A DNA stretch of 64,000 nucleotides from REEB95 sp050729835 (GTDB lineage Bacteria; Pseudomonadota; Alphaproteobacteria; ATCC43930; CGMCC-115725): positions 19,636-83,635 of the forward strand of contig JBOHLS010000011.1 in NCBI GenBank assembly GCA_050729835.1. Direction: 5' to 3'. Positions 30,199 to 38,461 of this stretch are shown one piece after another. A model generated the notes under the pieces. It did not search any database. It was not told the DNA's origin and saw only the letters and a program-made list of their open reading frames with translations. Position 1 is the first letter of the stretch, and every line of letters starts with the position of its first letter. The position numbers were made by a program, and so were the translations under genes.

Positions 30199-30673
30199 CG
30201 GACAGCCCCCCGATGCGGGCGCGCCAGGACCCCGACGGCACCGCCGTCAGTGTGCGCGAGTCGGGCGTCGGACCGGCGGCGAAGGTCAGTTCGAGCCGCT
30301 CTGCCGGCAGCGACGACCCCAGCCGTTCGGGCCATTCGATGACGCTGATGTCGCCGGCCAGCGCCTCCTCGAATCCGAGCTCGCGCGCTTCGTCTGCGCC
30401 GTTCAGGCGAAACAAGTCGAAATGCCAGATCGCCGGCGCCGAGTCGCCGCCGTCATAGATCTCGACCAGGGTGAAGGTCGGGCTCGGCACTTCGAGCGAC
30501 TCGCCGAGTCGGGCGCGGATGAAGGCGCGGGTGAAGGTCGTCTTGCCGCTGCCCAGCTCGCCCTTGAGTGCGATCACGTCGCCCTCCTGCGCCAGACGCG
30601 CGAGGCGCGCGGCGAGCCGACCGGTCGCGGCCTCGTCGGCCAGAGCGAGAACAAGCGCGGCACCTCCGTCCAC
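30191..30673 (-). CDS. tsaE: tRNA threonylcarbamoyladenosine synthesis ATPase TsaE
   Basis: A roughly 160-residue P-loop ATPase needed for the t6A37 modification of ANN-decoding tRNAs, with TsaB and TsaD. Walker A is LKGELGSGKTTFTRAFI, followed by PSPTFTLVEIYDG, HFDLFRLNGADEA and the WPERLGS segment. The start is uncertain: I used GTG 30673 because the upstream in-frame residues are Arg-rich and unlike the family. It leads the amgK-murU-addBA operon. The divergent ferredoxin reductase starts 80 bp away, so the gap must carry both promoters. Confidence 0.9.
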   Translation of the reverse strand: MDGGAALVLALADEAATGRLAARLARLAQEGDVIALKGELGSGKTTFTRAFIRARLGESLEVPSPTFTLVEIYDGGDSAPAIWHFDLFRLNGADEARELGFEEALAGDISVIEWPERLGSSLPAERLELTFAAGPTPDSRTLTAVPSGSWRARIGGLSDV

Positions 30674-30753
30674 GACGCTCTTTTTAGGCCGCGGCTTCCG
30701 GCGCCGCAACCACAGGGTTGCGGCCCGGCCGGTGCGTCGGCATGGTAGGCGCG

Positions 30754-31764
30754 ATGACGGAAACCGCAACGGATGTCGCGATCGTCGGCGCGGGGCCGGT
30801 CGGGCTGTTCGCGGTCTTCGAATGCGGCATGCTCAAGATGCGCTGCTGCGTCATCGACGCCCTCGAAGCGCCCGGCGGCCAGTGCGCCGCGCTCTATCCC
30901 GAGAAGCCGATCTACGACATTCCCGGCTATCCGCGCATCGCCGCGCAGGAGCTGGTGCACAGGCTGGTCGAGCAGGCGGCGCCGTTCGCGCCCGAATACC
31001 GCCTGGGCCAGCCGGTGACGGCGCTGACGCCGCGCGACGGCGGCTTCGTGCTGCGCACCGCCCGCGGCGCGACCGTCGCGGCGCGGGTGGTGATCGTCGC
31101 CGCCGGCGCCGGCGCCTTCGGCCCCAACCGGCCGCCGCTGGCCGGCATCGAGCGCTACGAGGGCAAGAGCGTGTTCTACCTGGTAAGCCGGCGCGAGGAT
31201 TTCCGCGGCAAGCGCGTGGTCATCGCCGGCGGCGGCGATTCGGCGGTCGATTGGGCGCTGTCGCTGGCCGAGATCGCCGCCAAGGTGATGGTGGTGCATC
31301 GCCGCGCCAAGTTCCGCGCCGCACCCGAAAGCGTCGCGCGGCTCGCGGCCCTGGCTAAGGCCGGAACGATCGAGCTGGTGACGCCGTGCCAGCTCCAGGC
31401 GCTCGACGGCGAAAACGGGGTCTTGCGCGCGGTGACGGTCGCCGATCTCGACGGCGGCACGCGGACGCTTGCCGCCGACGTGCTGCTGCCGTTCTTCGGC
31501 CTCGCCACCGATCTCGGACCGATCGCGCAATGGAGCCTGGCGCTCGAGCGGCATCACATCAAGGTCGAACCCGCGACCTGTACCACCTCGCAGCCCGGCA
31601 TCTTCGCCGTCGGCGACGTGGCGCATTATCCCGGCAAGCTCAAGCTGATTCTGTCGGGCTTCGCCGAGGCGGCGCTGGCGGCACGCGCGATTTTTCCGCT
31701 CGTCCATCCCGGCGAGGCGCTGCATTTCGAGTATTCGACCATGACCGGCGTGCCGGGACGGTAA
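30754..31764 (+). CDS. ferredoxin/flavodoxin--NADP reductase (thioredoxin reductase-like type)
   Basis: A 336-residue FAD enzyme. FAD-binding GAGPVGLFAVFECGML, NADP-binding VVIAGGGDSAVDWALSLAE and the C-terminal IFAVGDVAHYPGKLKLILSGFAEA fit the TrxR-like ferredoxin-NADP reductases. The CxxC redox pair of thioredoxin reductase is absent, which separates it from TrxB. Likely role: moving electrons between NADPH and ferredoxin or flavodoxin. ATG 30754 is preferred over ATG 30742 and TTG 30718 because conserved sequence starts there. Confidence 0.9.
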   Translation: MTETATDVAIVGAGPVGLFAVFECGMLKMRCCVIDALEAPGGQCAALYPEKPIYDIPGYPRIAAQELVHRLVEQAAPFAPEYRLGQPVTALTPRDGGFVLRTARGATVAARVVIVAAGAGAFGPNRPPLAGIERYEGKSVFYLVSRREDFRGKRVVIAGGGDSAVDWALSLAEIAAKVMVVHRRAKFRAAPESVARLAALAKAGTIELVTPCQLQALDGENGVLRAVTVADLDGGTRTLAADVLLPFFGLATDLGPIAQWSLALERHHIKVEPATCTTSQPGIFAVGDVAHYPGKLKLILSGFAEAALAARAIFPLVHPGEALHFEYSTMTGVPGR

Positions 31765-31777
31765 AACCCCGGTTGCT

Positions 31778-33547
31778 TCAGGTGAGCTCGTTGAAATCGT
31801 CGAGCAAGCTGGCGATGCGCGCGTCGTCGAGTTGATCCATGATCGCCCGCGCGCGCTGGGTCGCCGCCGCCAGGTCGAGGGCGCGGATGCGCTGCTTGAC
31901 GCGCGGGATATTGGCCGGCGCCATCGACAGCTCGCGGATGCCGAGCCCCAGCAGCAGCGCGGTATAGCGCGGATCGCCGGCCATCTCGCCGCACAGGCTC
32001 ACCGGAATCTCGGCGCGCAACGCCGCTTCGACCGCGAACTGGATGAGCCGCAGCACCGCCGGATGCAGCGGATTGTGCAGATAGGCGACACGCTCGTCGC
32101 CGCGATCGACCGCCAGCGCGTACTGGATCAGGTCGTTGGTGCCGACGGCGAAGAAGTCGGCGACCGCGGCCAAGGCGTCGGCGGCGAGCGCCGCGCCCGG
32201 AATTTCGATCATCACGCCCAAGGGCGGGAGCTTGTCGGGCAGGCGCACGCCGCGGCGCTTGAGGCGCCGCGCGACCTGGGCGAGGCTTTCACGCGCGGCG
32301 CGGACCTCGCCTACGCTCGATATCATCGGCAACAGGATGCGTACCGGCCCGTGCGCGGCGGCGCGCAGCATGGCAGCGAACTGGGCATCGAGCAGGCCGC
32401 GTTCCTTGAGCGAGAGCCGGATGGCGCGCAGGCCGAGCGCCGGGTTGTTGCCTTCGCCTTCCATCAGCTCGGCCAGCGGTGCCGCCAGCTTGTCGCCGCC
32501 GATGTCGAGCGTGCGGAGCGTTGCCGGCTTGCCGTCCAGGCCGCGCACCAGCTCGAGATAGGCGGCGTATTGCTCGTCCTCGTCGGGCAGGTCGTCACGA
32601 TTCATGTAGAGGAACTCGGTACGCACCAAGCCGAGGCCTTGCGCGCCAACCGACAGCGCCTGGCCGATCTCGCGCGGCAGTTCGAGATTGGCTTCGAGCG
32701 CGATCGCGACGCCGTCGCGGGTCTCGGCCGGCAGGCGCTTGAGCCTCGCCAGGCCGCGGCCGGCTCGCTCGATCGCCGAACGGCGCTTGTCGAAGCGCGC
32801 CTGGGTCGCTGCGCTGGGGCGCAATACGACCTCGCCGGTGTTGCCATCGAGCACCACGGTATCGCCCGGCGCCGCATCCTTGAGCAGGTCGGCGATGCCG
32901 AGCACCGCTGGAATGCCGAGCGCCCGCGCCATGATTGCGGTGTGGCCTTCGGCCCCGCCCAGGACGCTGGCGAAGCCCTTGACCTGCTTCGGATCCATCA
33001 AGGCGATATCGGCCGGGCTCAACTCCTCGGCGAGGACGATGGTGCCTTCGGCCAGCGTCTTAAACGCGGCGTAAGGCGTCTTGGTCAGGTTGCGCAGCAG
33101 GCGCTGGCCGACGACGCGCACGTCCTCGATCCGCGCCGCGAGATAGGCATCGCCCATGGCGGCGAAGCTTTCGCCCATGCGCTCGATCTCGAGCGCCACC
33201 GCGCGCTCGGCGTTGACCCGATCCTCGACGACGCGGCGCTCGACCCCGCGGACGAAGCGCGAGCGTGACAACATGGCGAGATGCGCGTCGAGCAGATAGC
33301 CCATCTCCTCGGCGGCCGTGCCGGGCAGCGCCACCGCCTTGGTCTTGAGCTTCTTGAGCTGCTTGATCGCGGTCTCGACCGCCTGGACGAGGCGCTTCTG
33401 CTCGCCCTCGACCTCCGCCGGCTCGAGCCGGCGCTCGGGCACGGCGATCGCGCCGCTGTCAGTGACAAAGGCGCGGCCGACCGCGATCCCCGGCGCGATG
33501 CCGAGCCCCTGCAGCCGCCGTTCGCCGTGTCCACCGTCAGTCCTCAT
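31778..33547 (-). CDS. phosphoenolpyruvate--protein phosphotransferase (PTS enzyme I)
   Basis: A 589-residue EI. The N-terminal domain carries the phosphorylated histidine in LGGAEGHTAIMARALGIPAV. The PEP-binding barrel has LVRTEFLYMNRDDLPDE, FAVGTNDLIQYALAVDRGD and the catalytic cysteine in SLCGEMAGDPR. It has no N-terminal GAF domain, so it resembles PtsI rather than PtsP. No sugar permease is nearby; with HPr, EIIA-Man and HprK in the same cluster, a regulatory PTS is more likely than sugar uptake. It overlaps the HPr gene by 11 bp. Confidence 0.94.
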   Translation of the reverse strand: MRTDGGHGERRLQGLGIAPGIAVGRAFVTDSGAIAVPERRLEPAEVEGEQKRLVQAVETAIKQLKKLKTKAVALPGTAAEEMGYLLDAHLAMLSRSRFVRGVERRVVEDRVNAERAVALEIERMGESFAAMGDAYLAARIEDVRVVGQRLLRNLTKTPYAAFKTLAEGTIVLAEELSPADIALMDPKQVKGFASVLGGAEGHTAIMARALGIPAVLGIADLLKDAAPGDTVVLDGNTGEVVLRPSAATQARFDKRRSAIERAGRGLARLKRLPAETRDGVAIALEANLELPREIGQALSVGAQGLGLVRTEFLYMNRDDLPDEDEQYAAYLELVRGLDGKPATLRTLDIGGDKLAAPLAELMEGEGNNPALGLRAIRLSLKERGLLDAQFAAMLRAAAHGPVRILLPMISSVGEVRAARESLAQVARRLKRRGVRLPDKLPPLGVMIEIPGAALAADALAAVADFFAVGTNDLIQYALAVDRGDERVAYLHNPLHPAVLRLIQFAVEAALRAEIPVSLCGEMAGDPRYTALLLGLGIRELSMAPANIPRVKQRIRALDLAAATQRARAIMDQLDDARIASLLDDFNELT

Positions 33548-33839
33548 TGAAGCCGCCGGTGATCAGCGCCACGAGCGCGTCGATCGCGCGCGCGGCATCG
33601 GGCCCGGTGGCGCTCAGGTCGATAGTGCTGCCGGGGCCCGCGGCCAGCATCATCAGGCCCATGATAGACCGCCCCGAGACCGCTGCGCCGGCTTTTGTCA
33701 CGGTGATCTCGGCGTCGTATTCGAAGGCGAGCTTGACGAAGCGGGCGGCGGCGCGGGCATGCAGGCCGCGCTGATTGCGGATCGTGACGGTGCGATTGAC
33801 TTCGGACGGCGCGGCGTCGCCGGCGGGCGTCTCCGCCAT
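33537..33839 (-). CDS. ptsH: HPr family phosphocarrier protein
   Basis: A 100-residue HPr. The EI-phosphorylated histidine is H27 in IRNQRGLHARAAARFVK. The regulatory serine site is S58 in SGRSIMGLMMLAAGPG, the residue HprK phosphorylates in organisms that have it, and hprK lies in the same cluster. It passes phosphate to EIIA proteins, here probably the EIIA-Man just upstream and EIIA-Ntr at 9.1 kb. Its ATG touches the EIIA gene stop (1 bp), and it overlaps EI by 11 bp. Confidence 0.94.
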   Translation of the reverse strand: MAETPAGDAAPSEVNRTVTIRNQRGLHARAAARFVKLAFEYDAEITVTKAGAAVSGRSIMGLMMLAAGPGSTIDLSATGPDAARAIDALVALITGGFNED

Positions 33840-34243
33840 CAGCGAACGTCGGCGAGGAGTTGCGAGGCGACATTGATGTATTTGCGGCCGGCTTCCTGCG
33901 CGCCACGCACCGCGTCGGCCAGCGATTCGGTCTGGCGCAGGCTGGCGAGCTTGATCAGCATCGGCAGGTTGACGCCGGCGATGACCTCGATCTTCGTCTT
34001 GTCCATGATCGAGATCGCAAGATTCGACGGCGTGCCGCCGAACATATCGGTCAGGAGCACGACGCCGTCGCCGTTGCTGACCTCCTCGACCGAGCGGAGG
34101 ATGTCCTGGCGCCGCTTCTCCATGTCGTCTTCCGGGCCGATGCAAACGGCGGCAATGTTGCGCTGCGGGCCGACGACGTGCTCCAGCGCGGCGATGAACT
34201 CGGCCGCGAGGCGGCCATGCGTCACGAGAACCATACCGATCAT
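33839..34243 (-). CDS. PTS EIIA component, mannose/sorbose family
   Basis: A 134-residue EIIA-Man domain protein without IIB, IIC or IID partners. The phosphorylatable histidine is H9 in MVLVTHGRLAAEF. LLTDMFGGTPSNLAISIM and VIAGVNLPMLIKLASLR are the family core. In alphaproteobacteria such single EIIA-Man proteins sit with hprK and chvGI and act as phosphate-dependent regulators. The start overlaps the rapZ end by 4 bp. Confidence 0.92.
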   Translation of the reverse strand: MIGMVLVTHGRLAAEFIAALEHVVGPQRNIAAVCIGPEDDMEKRRQDILRSVEEVSNGDGVVLLTDMFGGTPSNLAISIMDKTKIEVIAGVNLPMLIKLASLRQTESLADAVRGAQEAGRKYINVASQLLADVR

Positions 34244-35163
34244 GCAATGTCCTTCACGTGAGGCGCCGGCGGTTCGGCGGGATGCGGACCGGCCTCGCCC
34301 GGCCGATCGAGATCGCGATGCATCAGGGCGACGCGCCGCCCGTCGGCGGTGAGCCGCGCCGCCAGCCGCTCGGCGACGTAGACCGAGCGATGCCGGCCGC
34401 CGGTGCAGCCGATGGCAATGGTGAGATAGCACTTTCCTTCGGCCTCGTAGCGCGGCAGCAGGCGGTTGAGCCACGCGGCCACTTCCTCAAAACGGGGCAC
34501 GAAGTCGGGATCGGCCTCGATAAACGCGCCGACGGCGCGGTCGCGGCCCGACAGCGGCTGCAGCACCGGCAGGTAATGCGGATTGCGCAGGAAGCGCATG
34601 TCGAAGACCAAGTCAGCGTCGCGCGGCAGGCCGTGGCGATACGAAAACGACGTCACCGCGACGGTGACGCCGGGTTGCGACGCCAAGGCGAAATGACCCT
34701 GCAACAGGCGCTTGAGATCACCCGGCGATAAGGCGCTGGTGTCGATCACCAAGTCGGCGCGGTCGCGCAGCGGCCAGACGCGCTGGCGTTCGAGCCGGAT
34801 GCCGTCGGCGACCGGGCGTTCGAGCGCCAGCGGATGGCGCCGACGGGTCTCGGTGAAGCGCCGCTCGAGATGATCGTCGTCGCAATCGAGGAACAGGAGC
34901 TTGAGATCGATGGCGCGGCCCGCGGTCAGCTCGTCCAGCGCCTTGACCAGCGACGGGACGGCGAAATCGCGCGTCCGCACGTCGACGCCGATGGCCAGCG
35001 GCGCTGGCGTCGCGCGCGGGCCGATCAGGCTGGGCAGCAGCGACAGCGGCAGGTTGTCCACCGCCTCGTAGCCCATGTCCTCGAGCGCCTTGAGCGCGGT
35101 CGAACGCCCCGCGCCCGACAGGCCGGTCACCACCAGAAGGCGCGTACGGGCGAGACCGGGCAT
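34240..35163 (-). CDS. rapZ: RNase adapter protein RapZ
   Basis: A 307-residue P-loop protein that in E. coli senses glucosamine-6-phosphate and guides RNase E to the GlmZ RNA. It has an N-terminal Walker A-like loop VVTGLSGAGRSTALKALEDMG, where the usual lysine is arginine. VFDMRFLRNPHYLPVLQPLSG and the C-terminal TIAIGCTGGRHRSVYVAERLA are the family hallmarks. The target in this organism is unknown. ATG 35163 abuts the hprK stop (1 bp overlap); the frame is open further but is not conserved. Confidence 0.93.
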   Translation of the reverse strand: MPGLARTRLLVVTGLSGAGRSTALKALEDMGYEAVDNLPLSLLPSLIGPRATPAPLAIGVDVRTRDFAVPSLVKALDELTAGRAIDLKLLFLDCDDDHLERRFTETRRRHPLALERPVADGIRLERQRVWPLRDRADLVIDTSALSPGDLKRLLQGHFALASQPGVTVAVTSFSYRHGLPRDADLVFDMRFLRNPHYLPVLQPLSGRDRAVGAFIEADPDFVPRFEEVAAWLNRLLPRYEAEGKCYLTIAIGCTGGRHRSVYVAERLAARLTADGRRVALMHRDLDRPGEAGPHPAEPPAPHVKDIA

Positions 35164-35615
35164 CACGGCTGAACCGCAAGCGGCTCGGCGGCGAACTCGT
35201 CGCCCGCCACGGCACGCAGGGCGAAGCGCAGCTTGGTCGGCGTCGAGGCATCGAAGGCGCAGAGCGCGAGACGCGGCACCGCGATGCCGAGCAGCGTGCA
35301 ATCGCCGCGCTCAGGCAGGCGCTCGACCCGAGCGCGCGGCACCAAATCGCAGATCAGGCGCAAGGCGGTGCGCGGCGTGCGCGGCAGCCGCAGGATGCCG
35401 AGGCCGCGCGCCTCGATCATGCCGGCGATCGCCGGCGGTGCGCTCAACCAGAGCTCGGCGCCGTCGGGCGTAAGCGCGACCTGGTCGTCGGCAATCAGGC
35501 CGGCGCCGCCCTCGATCAGGCGAAGCGCCAAATCGGACTTGCCGCTGCCGGATGGACCACGCAAAAGCACGCCTGCCCGCCCCAGCCGCACCGCCGTGCC
35601 ATGGACCAATTGCAT
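35163..35615 (-). CDS. hprK: HPr kinase/phosphorylase, short alphaproteobacterial form
   Basis: About 150 residues, matching only the C-terminal catalytic domain of the 310-residue Gram-positive enzyme. Walker A is LLRGPSGSGKSDLALRLIEGG, followed by LIADDQVALT. Short forms next to chvGI are standard in alphaproteobacteria. The enzyme phosphorylates or dephosphorylates the HPr serine and so links carbon or energy state to regulation. The start could be ATG 35615 or GTG 35645; neither has a clear ribosome site. Confidence 0.9.
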   Translation of the reverse strand: MQLVHGTAVRLGRAGVLLRGPSGSGKSDLALRLIEGGAGLIADDQVALTPDGAELWLSAPPAIAGMIEARGLGILRLPRTPRTALRLICDLVPRARVERLPERGDCTLLGIAVPRLALCAFDASTPTKLRFALRAVAGDEFAAEPLAVQP

Positions 35616-35764
35616 TGGGCGCTTTAGGTGCGCCGCGACGCCCACAATGTCAATGGCGCCGTTGGCTGGTCATTAGCCATTGAAATCACAGCGATATTCG
35701 CCAATCTCTGCGGCCAAAAGCAACCCTCGGAGGGCGGCCATGTTGCAGGGCAATATCGGCCCGC

Positions 35765-37474
35765 CTAAGCGGTGGGCAAGCGGACGACGAACCGGGCGCC
35801 GAGCATCTGACCGTGGTCATCGACGCGGTTTTCGGCCCAGATCTGGCCGCGATGGTTGTCGACGATCTGCTTGGAAATCGACAATCCCAGGCCCGAATGG
35901 GTGCCGAATTTTTCGCCGCGCGGCCGCTCGGAATAGAACCGCTCGAAGATCGCGGCGAACTTGCCCTCGGGGATGCCGGGCCCTTCGTCGTCGACGGTCA
36001 CCACGACGCTGCGGCCGTCGTGGCGCGCCTCGATCCGGATCGACCCGCCCGGCGGGCTGAACGAAACGGCATTGGCGATCAGATTGCGGAAGACCTGGAC
36101 GAGCCGCCCCTCGATGCCGGGAACCGGCAGGTCGCCGGCCGGCGTCCCCGGCTCGCCCGGCAACGACAGCAGCAGTCGCGGCGAATCGTCCTTGGCCGCC
36201 GCCTCGTTCACCTGGACCAGGGTCGCGAGCAGCTTGCCGAGCGGCACCGACACCAGCTCGTCGCGCGCCAGATCGGCATCGAGCCGCGAGGCATCGGAAA
36301 TATCGCTGATGAGTCGATCGAGACGCATCACGTCCTCGAGCACGAGCGTGAGCAGCTTGCGTTCCTTCTCGCGGTCGTTGAGCCGACAGGCGGTCTCGAT
36401 CGCGCTTTTGAGCGACGTCAGGGGATTCTTGATCTCGTGCGCGACATCGGCGGCGAAGCGCTCGATCGCACCGACGCGCTGCCACAACGCAGCGGTCATC
36501 TCGCGCAACGCGCCCGACAGGTCGCCGATCTCATCATTCCGCGCGGTCAGATCGGGAATCGCGGCTTCGCGCACCGGGCGGCGGCGGACGGATTCGGCGG
36601 CGGCGGCGAGACGCCGGATCGGCCGCACGATCGTACCGGCGAGATAGATCGACAGCAGCACCGTGACGCCGAGCGCGAAAGCGAAAACCTTGATGAATTC
36701 GATGCGCATCGAACGGATCGCGTTCTCGATGTCGCGGCTGCCCATCGACAGCTGCACGGCGCCCAGCACCTTGCGATAGTGCTGCACCGGCACCGCGACG
36801 GCGAGGATCAGGCCGGTGCTGCCGCGGGTCTGCACGCTGTGCCCGATTTCGCCGGCCAGCGCCCGTTCGACGTCCGGATACGAATCCGCGTTGTCGGTCG
36901 TCGGCTCGATATAACGCGGAAATCCCTGCTGCCACGGAATGGCGCCGATCACCGTGCCGTAGACCGCGTCGGTGATCCGTTCGAAGAAGCTCGCATCCGG
37001 CGCCGGCAGCGGGCTGACCCGGACCATGCCGCCGGGGCCGCCGAGGATGTTGGTGTCGGCGATTAGCTTGCCCTGCTCGTCGAACAGGCGCGCCCGCGTC
37101 TTGGTCGGCTCGACGAGCCGCCGCATCATCTCGCGCGTAAGCTGCGGATCGAGCTTGAACGACACGTGCTGCTGATCGACCGCGCCTTCGCCGAGCGCGG
37201 CGGCGAAGATCTGGGCCTGGGTCTTGAGAGACTCGATGTTGGCGGTGACCAGGCTGTCCTGGTACTCGCCGAGATAGAGAACACCGATGCCGAGAAGCGC
37301 CAGCGCCAGGACGTTGACCGCCAGGATACGGCGCGTCAGCGGCGACAGCCGCCAGCGTCCATGCGCGCGTAAACGCGCCCGCCGCATCGCGGCCGGCCGG
37401 GTCTTGGTGCGCGGCTCGGCGCCGGCCGCCGCGTCGCGCGGATTAGTGGTCGCGGTAACGATATCCGACGCCAT
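35765..37474 (-). CDS. chvG: sensor histidine kinase ChvG (ExoS family)
   Basis: A 569-residue membrane kinase. A charged cytoplasmic tail, a first transmembrane helix (ILAVNVLALALLGIGVLYLG), a periplasmic sensor of about 200 residues, a second helix (VFAFALGVTVLLSIYLAG) and HAMP precede the kinase core. H-box DVAHEIKNPLTSLKSA holds the phosphorylated histidine; ATP-binding NLIANAVSFSPPGG, DEGPGIPEG and SGLGLSISKQI follow. It phosphorylates ChvI in response to acid or envelope stress in relatives. It overlaps chvI by 32 bp, so the two are co-transcribed. Confidence 0.94.
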   Translation of the reverse strand: MASDIVTATTNPRDAAAGAEPRTKTRPAAMRRARLRAHGRWRLSPLTRRILAVNVLALALLGIGVLYLGEYQDSLVTANIESLKTQAQIFAAALGEGAVDQQHVSFKLDPQLTREMMRRLVEPTKTRARLFDEQGKLIADTNILGGPGGMVRVSPLPAPDASFFERITDAVYGTVIGAIPWQQGFPRYIEPTTDNADSYPDVERALAGEIGHSVQTRGSTGLILAVAVPVQHYRKVLGAVQLSMGSRDIENAIRSMRIEFIKVFAFALGVTVLLSIYLAGTIVRPIRRLAAAAESVRRRPVREAAIPDLTARNDEIGDLSGALREMTAALWQRVGAIERFAADVAHEIKNPLTSLKSAIETACRLNDREKERKLLTLVLEDVMRLDRLISDISDASRLDADLARDELVSVPLGKLLATLVQVNEAAAKDDSPRLLLSLPGEPGTPAGDLPVPGIEGRLVQVFRNLIANAVSFSPPGGSIRIEARHDGRSVVVTVDDEGPGIPEGKFAAIFERFYSERPRGEKFGTHSGLGLSISKQIVDNHRGQIWAENRVDDHGQMLGARFVVRLPTA

Positions 37475-38141
37475 AGAGGGTTTCGATCTGGGCGAACTCG
37501 ATATCGACGGCCTTGAACTTCTTCCGCAGGCGCTTGACGTGGCTGTCGATGGTGCGGTCGTCGACGTAGATGTGCTCGCCGTAGGCGCTGTCCATCAGCT
37601 GGTCGCGGCTTTTGACGTGGCCCGGCCGGAGGGCGAGCGATTTCAGGATCAGGAATTCGGTGACCGTCAGGTCGACGTCATGGGTCTTCCAGGTGCACTG
37701 GTGCCGCCCCGGATCGAGCACCAAGTCGCCGCGTTGGACGACGGGCTCGGCCTGGCTGTCGCCGCCGCCGCGTGCGATCTCGCCGCGGCGCAGCAGCGCG
37801 CGGATGCGCTCGACCAGCAGGCGCTGCGAGAACGGCTTCTTGATGTAGTCGTCGGCGCCCATGCGCAGGCCGAGCACCTCGTCGACCTCGTCGTCCTTCG
37901 AGGTCAGGAAGATGACCGGCAGCGCGTTCTGCCGGCGCAGATTAGCGAGCAGCTCCATGCCGTCCATGCGCGGCATCTTGATGTCGAGGATCGCCAGGTC
38001 GACCGGCTGCGCGGTCATCGCCTTGAGCGCCTCGGCGCCGTCGTTATAGGTGCGGACGGCGAAGCCTTCGGCCTCGAGCGCGACCGAAAGCGATTGCAGG
38101 ATGTTCTTGTCATCGTCGACCAAAGCGATCGAATTGGCCAC
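37443..38141 (-). CDS. chvI: response regulator ChvI (OmpR family)
   Basis: A 232-residue two-component regulator. The receiver domain has the acidic pair in ALVDDDKNI, the phosphorylated aspartate in LAILDIKMPRMDGMEL and VIFLTSKDDEVDE. The C-terminal winged helix has LTVTEFLILKSLALRPGHV and DRTIDSHVKRLRKKF. Partner of ChvG. In relatives ChvI controls exopolysaccharide, envelope and central-carbon genes such as pckA, which lies 2.2 kb away here. It is the first gene of the chvI-chvG block, with a candidate promoter upstream. Confidence 0.95.
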   Translation of the reverse strand: MANSIALVDDDKNILQSLSVALEAEGFAVRTYNDGAEALKAMTAQPVDLAILDIKMPRMDGMELLANLRRQNALPVIFLTSKDDEVDEVLGLRMGADDYIKKPFSQRLLVERIRALLRRGEIARGGGDSQAEPVVQRGDLVLDPGRHQCTWKTHDVDLTVTEFLILKSLALRPGHVKSRDQLMDSAYGEHIYVDDRTIDSHVKRLRKKFKAVDIEFAQIETLYGVGYRYRDH

Positions 38142-38166
38142 GGGGAAACCCCTCTATGGATAAAAG

Positions 38167-38195
38167 AATATGGCGTGCCCTAGGTAGCCGTCCAA
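38167..38195 (-). promoter_or_regulatory. candidate promoter of chvI-chvG
   Basis: On the minus strand, TTGGAC (-35, at 38190-38195) and CATATT (-10, at 38167-38172) are separated by 17 bp, 26 bp upstream of the chvI ATG. The match to the sigma70 consensus is partial (3/6 and 4/6). The region between chvI and the divergent MFS gene (38142-38461, 320 bp) otherwise holds no gene. Confidence 0.35.
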
Positions 38196-38354
38196 GTGTG
38201 GCGAGTTTAGGGCGTCAGTTTACCGCGAAGTTTCGGCAAAGTACCGCCTCGGGAAGACCCTAGAGCGGGGCGGAACATGCTGGTGAAGGCGCTCGGGCGC
38301 CGATCGCCGCAAGACAGCCGCCCATCCGCGGCGTGGGCGCCGCGAAGCTAGGAA

Positions 38355-38383
38355 TTGCCCAGGACCGTTTTGCGATAGATTAT
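38355..38383 (+). promoter_or_regulatory. candidate promoter of the MFS transporter gene
   Basis: TTGCCC (38355-38360) and GATTAT (38378-38383) with 17 bp spacing, each 4/6 matches to sigma70, about 80 bp upstream of the MFS ATG at 38462. This is pattern-based only. Confidence 0.3.
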
Positions 38384-38461
38384 GGCTCACTTGCGCAAGC
38401 GTGCAAGGCCGCCTCGCGCCGGCGTGGCGGACCCTTTTCTCTCAGCGCCGTGCGACGAGCC

